A stretch of 64,000 bases of DNA. It comes from Lasiosphaeris hirsuta. Its lineage: Eukaryota > Ascomycota > Sordariomycetes > Sordariales > Lasiosphaeriaceae. Location: assembly GCA_030549175.1 (NCBI GenBank), contig JAUKUA010000007.1, forward strand, positions 558,001 to 622,000, in the 5' to 3' direction. The stretch's first letter is position 1, and the number at the start of each line of letters is the position of its first letter. Below, one piece after another: positions 11,330 through 23,009 of this stretch. The notes beneath the pieces were generated by a model, which had not been told where the DNA came from, made no database searches, and was given only the letters and a program-made list of their open reading frames with translations. Made by a program: the position numbers and the translations under genes.

Positions 11330-13022
11330 TGACATCATTTCCATATGTCTACTGACAAAGGACCTTTTGCTGGCTTTAAATATATAGCGTAAAAGGTTCG
11401 TCCGCCTCGTACCAGGAACTCATTCGAGAGCTCCTATTTCTTGACTCTGCCCTACTACACGTAGAGCAACTTGTTCGAATCGATCCCCGACGCCAGATAC
11501 AGGAGCCCTGTACTTCACCACTCAACGCACGGCTGAACAGTGCAAATCGTCGTTGCAAAAGTTCAAGCAGCGCCTCCGCAAGTTCGACACAAGTCTGTCC
11601 GTCAACGGATCGGGGAATGCCGTCGTCGACGCAGCTCGGAAGATTCAATGGAGAGTTTGCCAAAAGGATGATGAAGTGGCCAAGTTCCGCGCGGAGCTTA
11701 GTGGCTATACCGAGTCGATCAACATGATTCTCGCGACAATGGGAATGTAAGCAGCCAAAACCCTACTAGTTTCCTTCTCAAGTTTAATGCACACATCGTT
11801 GATTCAGCGGTTGGCTGCGGCATAGAAAAACTCTAAGCGTCCATAAGAACAATATGCGAAACGACATCGCCAGTAAAATGAGGAGGTTGAGGAGTTGATT
11901 GACTCAAACCGGAAGCAAATAGAAGACGTAAAAGCGAAGCTGGATAGAAACAAGAGACTCATATATCGAGGGAACAGCCTGGGCCGGAGAATACTTGACC
12001 AGATGGCATGGATTCAAGGTCTAGGATCGGATCTGCAATTCTTGCTTGGCACCATCATCAGCGCGAACGCTGCGGTCTACCGCAAAGTACTGGCCACCAA
12101 ACACAGTCTCATGCGGCTCCTGCCACGTCAAATATCCGAGGAACCTTTCACCTTTGAAGACGCCTGTGGTTTCGTGGCACCAATCCACATGTCATACATC
12201 GCGTCCTGGGACGCGTTTCAAGCCGTACTAGAGCATCGGTTCCGCGACCGTCCCGGATTCTCTAAGATCTGTCGAAAGGAATAAAAACTCTCGGAGGAGG
12301 CGACAGGAAGAAACGTGGACATGTCACTAGATATCCGGAGTACTATCCTCCCTAGTCAAAAGATCGTCCAGGATGTTACTTTTCCACGCGACTTCGACGA
12401 TGGTGATGATGAGGAGACTTTCCTTTGCCCGTATTGTCACTATGAGAGTGATGGAGAGGCCGGTGCCGTTTTAAGATGGTATGTTTCCCCACTGATTACA
12501 TCAAGATTAAGAGATCTGAAGCGCTTTGCCCTCAGCATGCGGTGACGGCAAAATCTACCGCACGGTAGTCGAGGTCAAGGACGCTACTCCACCAGATGAT
12601 TTACTCTGTGATGAAGACTTCCAGAACCTGAGGCAGATCGACTCTAAAAAGCGAAAGCGCGACAAACTCGCCAGAAAACCGCTCGATCAATTTTAGCATG
12701 CCAACGATAGCCATTTGTATTGCCACTTCAAGCGAATCGTTATCCATCTGATTAAGAAACAGGAATGCCAGGATGATGAAGTCCTCAAAAGATCCGAACT
12801 TATTAGGGAGCTAGGGATTCTAGTCGAGGATCTGGAAAGTCGGAGTCAGATTGTCCTTGAGGAAAACGAACAGCTTCGGGGAAGAGTTTCTCAAGCGACA
12901 GAAATCATAGAGGCATATAAAACCCGATTACGACCACTCAAGACGGCTATATCGCGAAGGGTACCGTCCGCACCAGGGATAGTAATCGAGCATAGCAGCG
13001 GAGAGGGCAAGTCAAATCACTG
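11330..13022 (+). pseudogene. Broken fungal ubiquitin-like-domain (ULD) gene
   Basis: The pieces in order fit the large fungal family with a helical amino region followed by a ubiquitin-like domain. First comes SVGDIISICLLTKDLLLALN at about 11325, then YQELIRELLFLDSALLHVEQL at about 11410 and FKQRLRKFDTSL at 11558. After an intron (GTAAGC at 11747 to TTCAG at 11807) come a helical segment and TFEDACGFVAPIHMSYI with FRDRPGFSKI (12150-12270), typical of the ULD. A further exon has a Cys-pair motif (CPYCHYESDGEAG, 12425), and a coiled-coil-like tail ends at 13022. Lesions: a frameshift near 11490, another near 11882, and a TAA at 12282 inside the conserved region. No starting ATG is visible. The whole relic lies between the two inverted LTRs. 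Confidence 0.6.
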
Positions 13023-13103
13023 AAAATGCAGAACGTAACGAGATATGGTGGGTTTTGTTTCTACACATGAAGCTGACTGATATCTGACTTTTGAATAGGG
13101 AGA

Positions 13104-13268
13104 TGTTGGAGGTGGTGCCCCACCTCGAGGGTGCAGGGTGCACACGCCACCTCGCCTAGCTAGTGCCTTTGTTAGGCCACACCTAGATAGCCGTTGTAGG
13201 GCTAGGTTTTCCTGGCCCACAACACCATCAATCCATCAACACTTTTCCATTGCTCTGTCCCGCCCACA
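13104..13268 (+). mobile_element. Solo LTR, right copy (Copia-like, 165 bp)
   Basis: It runs from TGTTGGAGGTGG at 13104 to CCCACA at 13268 and is inverted relative to the copy at 11140-11299. Its flanks are GGAGA before and TCTTC after. TCTTC is identical to the flank before the left copy, and GGAGA differs by one transition from the flank after the left copy. This is the pattern left by recombination between two oppositely oriented LTRs. Confidence 0.7.
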
Positions 13269-13593
13269 TCTTCAGATGATACGAGCGCTTGAAGCGGGAT
13301 ATGGTACAGCAGGTTTGAGGAAGAAGGGATGGCTCGGAGGATATGGAAGCCTAAAAATGCGTGATATATCTCTCTGCCCCCGCCTCTAATCACCTGTAAC
13401 TATTTAATTGGTGATTCGCCCATCGTGGCAGCGCTGAGAAGCGCGTGACCACGTGAGCTGGAGAGGACCGACGGTTAGGCTCTGGTAAGGCCGCGGCACG
13501 TGATATGGTCCCTTCCCCAAAGCACCAAGCAATTTCTCTTCGTAAGGTAGCTCCTCCCTCATTCAACTACAAAGCATTCACCCTCAGGGCCCT

Positions 13594-15659
13594 ATGTCAC
13601 AGCAGTTCTTCAGCTCAACCCAACAGCACACCTCAGGAGCTTCAGAGACAGGGAAGGGAACCAAACCACCCATGGCCGGATCAGAGCTCGGGCCAAAGTC
13701 CGACAGTGCTCCGGATGCATACGACTACCATCGATTAGAACATGGCAGTATTCGCTTGGTTCGTCTCATGCGGCACAAAGAAGAGGGGGCCCGCATCCAA
13801 TGCCAGCTTTTCGAGTATCCCTTGCAGGGACTAGGCCAAGGGGCCCATCTCTACGAGGCTTTGTCTTACGTGTGGGGTTCTGAGGAAGGCAAAAAACCCA
13901 TCGATATTCTGGAGTCAGACGAGAAAGGCGACAATTCCCCAGCCGGAAAGATTTGCTGTCTACACGTTACACAGAACCTCTACGCGGCGCTGCTACATAT
14001 CCGAGATCGCTTCTTCGACCGCGTCCTGTGGATAGATGCCATCTGTATCGACCAGAAAGAGGATAAAGAGAAGGGACAACAGGTTCAATTCATGGCCAAG
14101 ATTTATGCAAACGCTAATCGCGTCATTGTCTGGCTTGGAAATGCGGCGAGCGATACTGACAGAGCATTTCAAGCGCTTTGCAAGTCTGCTGCCAAGGAAT
14201 CACTCGACCTAGACGACCCGTCAGCCCGCCAGTCAATCCTCGCTTTAACGAAACGGCCATGGTTTCGACGTATTTGGGTATGTGGTAGAACAATGAACGA
14301 TCAGGGTAAAACGCTGACAAGCCAACTCAGGTCCTCCAAGAAGTCGCTGCGGCTCGACAGATCCTAATCAAGTGTGGCCCTCACGAAGTAGATGGGTCTG
14401 CATTCTGCTTGGGTCTTGACGCATGGAAGCCGGCCTTCGACACCCGTCCCGACTTGCAGGCTCTGGTCCCTCCAATAACCTACCTTATGCGACATGTGAC
14501 CTTCTGGCCTCGGTCTACGGCAAGTCGCCCAGGCCCATCATTCTCTCTCTCTCTCCGCCCTTTAGGCCAGCTTGCAGATATGTACCACACCCGCGAGGCT
14601 ACAAACCATCACGATAAGGTCTATGCGTTGCTTGGTATAGCTTCTGATGACCCCGTAAAGACGTCGGCCGACTACGGGGCTCCGTGGGAAGGAGTCTTTC
14701 AGAGACTTATCAAACTCTCACTCTCCGACCAGGTATCCGTAGGAGTATGGGGTGTTCAGCGGGGCGTGGCTGTGATCCGGGGAACCGGTTGTGTTCTTGG
14801 CAAGATATCCTCAATTCGGGGAGACGGTGCTCGAGGTGATATCCAGTATATATGGATTACCTGGAAGAATGCGCATGGTGTTTTCGACACGGAAGGGGGA
14901 GGGGACGGTCCATTCTCCCTCCCAGCCTCAGCGAAAGCCATCAAAGAGGGAGACGTAATTTGCCTTCTTGAGAAAGCGGTGGAGCCTACAATCGTTAGGC
15001 TTTACAACGACTATTTGGCAATCATCGTGATACAGGCTCCCCTCGCCAAGACGGAGAGCGAGCGGTTGGAGCGTCTACGGGGAACCACAGTATCCCCGAC
15101 GGGCCTCGTACTTGTTTGGGACTGGGAAGTACCCCAATACGAACAAGATCGAGACTATGAATCTTTCATAGGCAGCCAAGTGGGCCCTACGGCGTCCCAG
15201 CCAGTATTACGAAGTGGCTTTGAAAAAGCCGTTAGATTGTGGAACTTTGGAGTGTTGTTGAATGTGATAGAAAGATACGAAGACTCGGGCAACAAATTCC
15301 GAAAAGCAATAGAGATGTATAGTTCGGCACTGAGAAGTGCAGGGACCTATCCGAATCACAACACCGTGGTGGGGCCGGATAAGGAGGTACTAAGTATAAT
15401 GGGCCGTCTGGTTAACGGATTCAAAGGTACAGAGGAAAGCGTGAAGGACTGGGCCGGCCGGACCCCATTACAGTGGGCTGCTCGCCAGGGCCACGAGGCA
15501 GTGGTGAAGTTGCTGCTCGAGAGAGGGGCAGATATCGAAGCAAAGGACTGGGCCGGCCGGACCCCATTATGGTGGGCTGCTAGCCAGGGCCACGAGGCAG
15601 TGGTGAGGTTGCTACAGGGGCAACTGGGGCAAACTCATGTAAGAGATGGATGGAGATGA
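13594..15659 (+). CDS. HET-domain protein with C-terminal ankyrin repeats (2 exons)
   Basis: Coding segments 13594-14277 and 14331-15659 give 670 residues. The 53-nt intron starts GTATGT, has a branch-like CTGAC and ends CAG, phase 0. Residues about 45-230 form a HET domain (PF06985): RLVRLM, YEALSYVWG, LWIDAICIDQ and VIVWLG, closing at RRIWV/LQEVAAA across the intron. A helical middle region follows, with DKVYALLGIASD, the conserved motif of long HET proteins. Near the end are two ankyrin units of 33 residues, each beginning KDWAGRTPL and containing QGHEAVV. HET proteins are fungal incompatibility and cell-death factors. The second unit departs after VRLL into QGQLGQTH and the protein stops soon after, so the repeat array may have been shortened or shifted. 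The HET part looks intact. Confidence 0.85.
15449..15625 (+). repeat. Near-identical 99-bp ankyrin-coding repeat, two copies
   Basis: GACTGGGCCGGCCGGACCCC starts at 15449 and again 99 bp later at 15548. About 75 bases in each unit differ at only four or so positions. Units this alike inside an incompatibility-type gene suggest recent duplication or gene conversion. Confidence 0.85.
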
Positions 15660-16930
15660 CGTCATGAGATCTAGTAATGAGAAGGGGGTGAAAAGACAGC
15701 TTTTCTCTGCCCTAACGGGTAAAGAACTCCCTAAGCATTTGGCATCCATATTTTCTATCTTGACGCGGTGGAATAGATGGTATGGTAGTCGATCTCACTC
15801 TAAGACATTAATTTCCTCTTTTCCCGACTTAGCTGAGAGGCTGGCTGTAACGCTGATGGTGCTTGAGCACGAAGGAGGGGATTTCACGCTATAAAATAGA
15901 AAGATAATAAGGCAAGGGGTGGGATTCTGATCAACTGGAGCCTGTCCCTTTAACCAGAGAGATCGGGTGGGCGCTATTATCCATATAGGTTACTGGCCGG
16001 CCGAATGAGCGTTCCGGGCCTGGCATCTGGATCTGTGACGGATCTGGCTTGTGATTGTAATCTGGATCGGGCTTCTGGTTTTGGCTCGGATCCGGCTGCC
16101 AGAAATGAACGTATGGTGATGCCAACTGAGGTGTGGACGTGTAAGCTAAAAAGAGGTTCAGGGTAGCTGAACTGACTGACGTAATCAATTCCGCTGGCCG
16201 CATACACCCATCGCCACCTCATTACGACAAGGTACAACTATATCAGAAGCTCTCTGGCCGTACCTGAGAGTGAAAGTGACACAAAATACAATCACCTTTT
16301 ACAACCGTAAAAAAAGCATTGCAGTGTTTCTGACACTGGCATCTGGGTCTGGCGCGTCCACTTCGTAGTACTCTTGTGTAACAACCTCGGTGGTCTTAAC
16401 CCTGAGGGGCTGCTCAAGGTCTGACTAGGTTCGAATGATAAGCGTGATCGGGCGGATTACGGTCGTCTCCCCTTTCTTTCTAACAAGATAAACACTACGT
16501 AATAGATGCCTCGTATTCTCATTATGAGTAGTGTTCCAACAGTAAGTGATATGAAGTTTGTTAGAAAGGTAGCAATAGATCAGCTTAGATGTTTGGGTGA
16601 GTATTTTCCCTGATTAAGACATAGACTGGGGCTCAGAGATGATCGAATCCACTAATCAGCCATGATTTCGTGTTTTCTAAGTAAAGGAGTAACATGGAAT
16701 GCATCATAAAAGCCCATAGCAAACTGCCAGAGTTTCCTCGAATATTATCCACTACAGCGGATCGTTGCTTCTCATCATAGAGCTGAGAAGATAAAAATCT
16801 CACCGACAGATCCGTACGGTTCAGTACTGTGTGGCAGGCTCCGAATCGTCTTGGAGGCGTCCGAGAAAATGGGCCGTCGCGATATCACAACACTCTAGAG
16901 GTCATCCCTTTCGTCTTGACCGACCACATA
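15660..16930. other. No gene recognised
   Basis: A short plus frame (15646-15894) overlaps the end of the HET gene in another frame and shows no motif. At 16030-16100 the minus strand has an imperfect repeat coding PDPSQ/PDPDY-type units, without gene support. Confidence 0.45.
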
Positions 16931-16932
16931 GC

Positions 16933-18005
16933 CTAACCACGGAAGAAGCTCCACCATCCCCACATACGAGCGCTCTGGCCGGGGGTAAATTCCTTCCTGC
17001 AAGGGCTGGAACGGGTTACCCGGTTAGTATTTCCAACATGACGTTAGGTACTGTGTAAAATTCGAATGGTGGGGGAAGAAAGGAGCCTTAGTACCTAGGT
17101 GAATAATCCATAAAGTTCTCTACCGGGTCGTACCCCGACTGATTGGGGCAGGTATCCCTCGTGAGATTGCAGCTCCTGGAAGGCGAGGCTTCGGCGGGCG
17201 TATCCGCCACACCGTCGCCGACACCGGTGCAGCCTCCCTCGAATGTGTGCAGCAGGCCGAACCAGTGGCCAACCTCGTGCGTGGTAGTTTTGCCCGGCCG
17301 GCTCCCACCTGGAACGGTCGAGTGAAGCACCATGCACCCGTCACGATAAAAGTTGTTGGACCCTGTCGGAAACGTGTCGGGCAGGGTGCAGAGGCCTAGG
17401 AGGGCTTGCCCGTCGTCGGGATCGCCTACGTACGTACGGAAGTAGATGTTGAGGGCGCTGTATGTGCCCCTCCGGAGCGCCTTCTGCATCTCGAGGTGGT
17501 CTCGCGTGTCGATGCTGGTGGCCCAAGTCCGGTTGACGGTGCGGCTGACGTCTAGGAGCTGGAAGGAGATGTAGCTCGAGGCAAAGTCCTCATTGAGAAC
17601 TTGGAGTTGGTCTGTGAGCATTTCGTCCTAGGTTGCACCATCGTGGGTTTTACAAGTCAGTCCCTAGGTAGCCCTTTTTTCCTCTCCTAGTCTTCTCAAA
17701 TGTTTTTTTTTTTTTTTTTGCAAAAAGCAAAGGGACTGACTTACCGACAAGTAACCATCCTGAATCCTGGTGGAGTTTGCCACGACGTGGAAGTATGTGC
17801 TGACAGTGATAGATGACTGCCGGGCAGTCTGTCTCTTCTCGGCGTGTTCTGCTACTCGTACAGAGTCCGCCAATAGCCAGTCCGGCTTTGCGACAGTTCC
17901 GCACCAGTCTCGGGCACCGAGGTCGTCAGGCTCTGCACCAGACCCAACGGTATGTGCGAGTGCCGTGCTAGCCAGCGTGATAGCAATCCATTTCAGGAGT
18001 GACAT
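16933..18005 (-). CDS. Secreted metalloprotease of the MEP1 / pappalysin-like type (3 exons)
   Basis: Coding segments on the minus strand: 18005-17745, 17627-17095 and 17005-16933, 288 residues. Intron 1 (GTAAGT to CTAG, 117 nt) contains a T18 run on the plus strand. Intron 2 (GTACTA to TTCCAG, 89 nt) is inferred because it restores the conserved end: after FMDYS come a Cys and FTPGQSARM with family spacing. A signal peptide (about residues 1-17) and propeptide-like part precede the catalytic domain. The zinc site is HEVGHWFGLLH (His204, Glu205, His208, His214), with the Met-turn at Met260. Cys residues typical of the family are present. These M43-type enzymes are secreted, around 280-290 residues long, and degrade extracellular protein in nutrition or host colonisation. 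Stopping at 17088 would remove the conserved tail, so the three-exon model is preferred. Confidence 0.85.
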
Positions 18006-18009
18006 GGTG

Positions 18010-18912
18010 TCTAGTTATGGTCAATGAGGTTCAAAAGCTTTTTTGCCTACGAGCTTTCGAGCGATCTCGGTTAGCAAGGTAACGTGTGTCCAACAATGCC
18101 TCAGAACATAGCTAACCTTATATGTAGTCATGCCTATACGTATTTAGCTCAGGGCCCTCCGCCCGGGATTCAACTCACCGGCCAAGCCTTGTGATAGCCC
18201 GCAGAAATCCCGCAAGGCCTCTCACCGGAGAGTAACTGGTGGTGTGAAGGATGTGTGGCGAAGTGCCCGTTGAACCTGCCCAGAACCCATCTAGCCAAAG
18301 TGTGGAGGCATGATCGGGTCACCGAAGCCCTCGTCTCTTGGCTCTAGGAGGCTACCCAGGCCCTTTGATGTCACTAGGGCTGATTCGACAAGTCGGTCAC
18401 GTCACGCATGTTCCGCCCATTCGACTTGTCCTACGACGAATTTGGTGTCGTGCGTATTGCCAAGCTCTGGCGCCAATGAACCGCATTAGTGCCATCAGTT
18501 GTAGCCTCTGAGAGCCTTGGAAGTCTGGCAACTGTGCTGGAGATGGCCTCGGTGGCGGAATCTGGGCACACAGGCCTTGAGGGAATTAGCAAACGCGAGG
18601 TCGCTCGGCAAAGGCAAGGCTAGCTCTATAATCAGCAGCCACCTTGAGCTTTCAAACTCATCCAGCCACAGCCAATGCGAGCAAAGCGACTCTGCACCTC
18701 TTCGGGCGTTTGTCTCCCAGCCGCTATGGAAAACCAAGGCGGACTTCGACCGCTGGCCTAGGCGTTCTAGAGTTGCATTCTGCCACCTCGGTCAGTCGGC
18801 GTGCCGGAGCCTTGGTAGATATATCGTGTGTCTCTGGCTTCCGGACACCAAGTATCAGCGACGTCTTGGTAGACATTCCACAAGCCCAAAACCCCAAGAC
18901 AAGAAAACAACG
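18010..18912. other. Intergenic stretch upstream of the 774-aa membrane protein
   Basis: The frame of the following gene is open back to 18517 but has no ATG in it before 18913, so no upstream coding exon is claimed. No other feature was recognised. Confidence 0.5.
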
Positions 18913-21237
18913 ATGGAAGACCTAGGGTCCACAGGGTCCACAGGGCCCACAGGGTCGACCGCGGCGAATCTGATATCCGCCGGGATGACCCGCACTTCTG
19001 GTACACGGCGGCCTGAACAACCTCTTGGCGAATCTATTGCCCTCACAAATGTCAACAACAGCCAGGAAGGCAACCCGGGCTCCTCGGATCTGCGGCCTGA
19101 GCAGAATGCATCTGACACGAAACCCACGTCGCGTAAACGCCTCGCTCGTCTATCTATCGCTATCCTCATCATCGGCCCCGCAGCATCCTTCGGCGCTCTC
19201 GGCTTTCTCGCCTTCCTCTGGATTGGGTCGCACCGGGCTAGGAATGGCCTGTCAACCCAGCAGCTCTGGTTCGACATGCTCGACAGCAACTGGATTCTCC
19301 GCGCCATCCCCTTCGTAACGCTGGTGCTCCGCACGGCGATTTCTATGGAGGCCGGCATCGCGACGTCCATGCTGGCCGCTGTTCTCATCGAGAGACCGGG
19401 TGTCCGGCTTTCTCGCTTAGCCCCAGTGTCTGTTCTCCGCAGCACCGACAGCCCCCCGTACGTGCTGGCCTGGAATGCCCGCGGCGATGTTCTGACGCCT
19501 CCCCTGCACGTATTGTGCTGTCTGCTGGTTATTCTTCTCATCACCACCTCAGCCATACAGCTGTCTTCTAATATCCTCCTTTTCGACTTTGCTGATGCCG
19601 TAATTCCTCGCTTCCCCACCAAGGCAAACGCGACGATTCCCTTTTCCTACTCGGCGAATAGCGGCCCCACAAAGTATGTCAACAGAAATCAGGCCGCATA
19701 CTTGGAATACTCGGCCCAGTTCCCCCGCTTTGCGGAATACAGTCAGCCTCCGATACAGCCAGGCCCTGGCCAAGAACGGGACTTTCGCGATACCGGCGTT
19801 GTCTACCGGGCCTTCATACCACTCTCCAAAGACTTGCGACAGCTCCTCCGACAGTATTCTGGTCCCGCGACGGTCCTGAACGCCCAGGTCGTCTGCGCGC
19901 GACCAACCATCTCGAGGTTCGCCGTCTCTTCACCCCAGATACCCGGCCGCTCGCAGATTCGCTTCGCCAACCTGACCTACTCGCTCAACACGCCCGCGCC
20001 TCTATTAGAGTCATCCATCGACATGTTTGCTGGTAGGTTTGCAGAGGCTGCAAAGAGGCTGAGAAATATTTCGATGCCCGTCACCGTGAGTTCGATCGCT
20101 CTTGAGGATCCGGATCCGGATCCGGGGCCAGACACATCACGAGGCACACAAGAAACCCAGTGGCCCATGTCAATTGCGTCGTACTTGTTCGCTGGCGAGA
20201 GGGCGTTCCTGCTCTTTAACTGGACCGGCTCGTTGACCGACTGGAGCCAAGACGACGACAACGCATCCCCAGACGCCTGGGTATCCCGTCGCGACCGGCA
20301 TGATGAGTGGGCTACGGTTTCGCATCGCACCAAACAGCTGTCGTTCGACATGACGCTGTGTTTCACCTTATTTAACAGTACTCCTTACCTCATCGAAACA
20401 ATGGGCATGGGCGAGGCGGCTACGGTAGCGGAACCAGAGATAGCGTGGGACAGCACCGCGGACATGCTCAGCACCGCCAACGCCACGAAATATCTCAGCC
20501 CACCTGATAATACCGGCGAGCGGCCCGGCATCCTGGCCATGGGAGCGCTCCGTTTAGCATCCGAGATACCAAAGAATTACACGGGCTACAAGTCAATCGG
20601 CGTCGGCGCATCCGTGACGGAACAGGTCATCCTCGCCATGGAGAACGTGCAAGCGAAGTTGGCTGTCCTTGATCCGAGCGGGATCCTCTTTGGGCAGATG
20701 CGGTGGGCGGCCGTGCTGTGCTATGACATCAACCTCGACTCGTACATCGGACTCCACAGCTCCTTCATCGCCGTGTTCCAAGCCATCATCCAACACACGC
20801 GAGACCCCGCCGTCGCCGTCCAGGCCCTGCTGACCATGGCCACCGCGAACGCCTACGTCGAGCTCCAGCCGTACTTTGACTTTGAGCTTCCCGCACAGTA
20901 CAGCGTCTGGGCGCAGGCCTTCGTCCCGACGCACTGGACTGGCTTCACCGCCGTGGCCGCGGCCATCGTTGTGCACACGCTGGCCGTGGCGGCCGTGGCA
21001 GCCTTGTTTCTGCGCGAGACGCGCTACACCGAGCTTGGCAACGCCTGGCAGGCCGTGGCCCAACTAGTGACCAACAACGCGGATGATAATGGTGACATGC
21101 GCTTGCTGCTACTTCCTAGCGCTGCTAGGGATACAAGCAGCGTGTTTAAAAAGAGACTAAGAGAGGGCGGGAGGGATGTTCGGTATCGTGTCGTCGTCGG
21201 GGAAGAGGACTCTCCCCATCTTGAGAGGGTTGATTAA
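18913..21237 (+). CDS. Large fungal membrane protein of unknown function, 774 aa
   Basis: A single exon. The ATG at 18913 is the first in a frame that is open further upstream. The amino end has a short collagen-like Gly/Ser/Thr/Pro repeat (GSTGSTGPTGST). Three hydrophobic segments follow at about residues 78-102, 117-145 and 195-225. A long, probably extracytoplasmic domain has several N-glycosylation sites (NAT, NLT, NIS, NWT, NYT). A final helix near residue 680 (FTAVAAAIVVHTLAVAAVAA) is followed by a cytosolic tail with LGNAWQAVAQL. This layout matches a Pezizomycotina-specific family of uncharacterised membrane proteins that I recall only by shape. No catalytic motif was seen. The gene looks intact and GC-rich. 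Confidence 0.75.
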   Translation: MEDLGSTGSTGPTGSTAANLISAGMTRTSGTRRPEQPLGESIALTNVNNSQEGNPGSSDLRPEQNASDTKPTSRKRLARLSIAILIIGPAASFGALGFLAFLWIGSHRARNGLSTQQLWFDMLDSNWILRAIPFVTLVLRTAISMEAGIATSMLAAVLIERPGVRLSRLAPVSVLRSTDSPPYVLAWNARGDVLTPPLHVLCCLLVILLITTSAIQLSSNILLFDFADAVIPRFPTKANATIPFSYSANSGPTKYVNRNQAAYLEYSAQFPRFAEYSQPPIQPGPGQERDFRDTGVVYRAFIPLSKDLRQLLRQYSGPATVLNAQVVCARPTISRFAVSSPQIPGRSQIRFANLTYSLNTPAPLLESSIDMFAGRFAEAAKRLRNISMPVTVSSIALEDPDPDPGPDTSRGTQETQWPMSIASYLFAGERAFLLFNWTGSLTDWSQDDDNASPDAWVSRRDRHDEWATVSHRTKQLSFDMTLCFTLFNSTPYLIETMGMGEAATVAEPEIAWDSTADMLSTANATKYLSPPDNTGERPGILAMGALRLASEIPKNYTGYKSIGVGASVTEQVILAMENVQAKLAVLDPSGILFGQMRWAAVLCYDINLDSYIGLHSSFIAVFQAIIQHTRDPAVAVQALLTMATANAYVELQPYFDFELPAQYSVWAQAFVPTHWTGFTAVAAAIVVHTLAVAAVAALFLRETRYTELGNAWQAVAQLVTNNADDNGDMRLLLLPSAARDTSSVFKKRLREGGRDVRYRVVVGEEDSPHLERVD

Positions 21238-21239
21238 AC

Positions 21240-22860
21240 ATGTGAATACATAGCGGATGTAACTGCATCGGCAGGGAATGCTGAATAGGCTTTTTGAGAG
21301 TTAATCACGCTCGAAAGTCTCAAGGTCTGTACCCTTCTTCCTCAAACGAGGGCTAATAAAGGTGGACTCTCAGGTGGGGCGTGTGCCGCTTACATTGTCT
21401 CACATCACATTGTCTCACATTGAGGACGCCTGTATTACACTATCAAGTACGTCGTCACAAATGGGAAGTTCTGGTTTACTTTTAGGATATGTATATCATT
21501 TTATGAAGAGATAAATTTTCATCATCATTTTGAAGCCTCATTACCGCTCGGGCAAGGCCGTTGATCTTGTGCTCAAACACATCCTAAACATGACGCCAAT
21601 CTGGTCAACAGGAATACCTTTCCTCTTCTGGATTTGAGTAGTCACTGCCTTAGCCTGAGCTAGACTGAGCCAGCTTGAGCGAAGGGAGCCATATTTCAGA
21701 CTATTCAGGGACAGTTGTATTTGGTACTGAAGGGAGTTACCCTATGAAATATCCTGGAACACTATGGTGTTAGGTAAGATGGTATTAAATGGTACTAAGA
21801 TCTTAATATAGATTGCAATTTCAGGGTTGGTCAAGGCCTGGAGGACTTTGTGGAAGTCCTGCCAGTAGTTCTTTGACAAGAGGGCTGAATAGACAATGTT
21901 GTTTTCTTTTCGTTTAAAAAGAAGATGAAGATGTAGGAGATACTGGTATCCGATGACACCATTGGTGTAACGCTGTTAGGCGCTAGGGTGACGAGGATAG
22001 GGGGTTGTAGTGCAATATGATGGAATAGTGGGTAGGTGGTTGCAAGGAGATGAATTGAATGATAGTGCTCGTGTAATCATGGTAAGCTGTGGCTGATTTG
22101 CCCTAAGATTTCCCTGATTATTCCCTAATAAGCTGAGGTGATCCCACACGCGGCTGCTACAGAGCCTCCGAGGTCCGTTTTCAGTCCCCCCCGCGCTAAA
22201 GTTATCTTTTGTATCATAACCTAACGCCCGCACCTGTCCAATCACATAGAACCCAAGCGGCTTAGCTTCGGGACGGACGTGGGCCAAAGACCCAGTGTTC
22301 AAGCCCTCGAGTCCATCAAGATCACAAGTACATAAGATCACTTAATAGCCTCTCTTCTACCATACTATGTCTGCAACACTCTGTTACAGGTTTCCCAACA
22401 AAGTAATCCATAGAATACACACTAGCTATATGCCATGTGACGGGGATATCGTGTACATCTACTTGATACTACGTAAAAGTGCCAGCCCTAGTAAACACCC
22501 AGAAAAGAATCGATCGCCCAGAGGGGCTATGCTTTACCATAGAGCACTTCCAGAAAGACGTCGTAACTCCCAAGCTGATATTGATTCTCCGAATTCATCA
22601 CTGCTTCGGCATCGCTCTGCACCAGACAAGTTGATTGGCTGCCACCTAGGTCAAGGGCACGGCGGAGGGCACACCCGGCCCATTCATCATCTTCTCCCGG
22701 AGCGCAGGGAGGCGGTTGCTAGATATTACGCGGAGATATGCAAAAGTGCACGTATTAGATTGGTATATACATAACAGTACCTATCCAAACGGTTGAAAGA
22801 ATAAAAGGCGCTCCAAAATGGTCTCAGCAAGTCACTGCGCTAACACATGCACTAACAATT
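21240..22860. other. No gene recognised; carries one copy of dispersed repeat R1
   Basis: The sequence is AT-richer than its neighbours and full of stops. Open frames at 21976-22341 and 22367-22774 show no motif. The R1 copy at 22080-22201 is listed separately. Confidence 0.5.
22080..22201 (+). repeat. Dispersed repeat R1, copy 1
   Basis: It matches 42589-42705 in the same orientation. Shared blocks include GAGCTGTGGCTGA-type and CACGCGGCTGCT-type sequence, CGTTTTCAGTCCCCCC and GCTAAAGT. The copies differ by many transitions, so they are old. No coding content or ends were identified. Confidence 0.65.
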
Positions 22861-23009
22861 CCACCACTCTCTATGACTCCACTCATCACTCCACACCGCC
22901 AGTTGCAACACTGCATCAACAACACCATCATTATAAGATGGCAATTGGCGATCATCATCATCTTACACCCAAAAAACCGCAGGTTCTGGTACTATCGCAT
23001 TTCTAGAAA

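Noticed and set aside
11140..13268. A single DNA transposon with 160-bp terminal inverted repeats carrying the ubiquitin-like gene.
   Set aside because: The repeats have LTR-like ends (TGTTG…CA), the outer flanks do not form one target duplication (TCTCT left, TCTTC right), and crosswise matching of flanks fits two solo LTRs plus inversion better.
19500..21063. Antisense frames within the 774-aa membrane protein gene.
   Set aside because: Shadows of the GC-rich sense frame.
22818..23006. His/Thr-rich 62-codon frame.
   Set aside because: Lies in the non-coding flank of the dead transposase; composition follows a CA-rich stretch.
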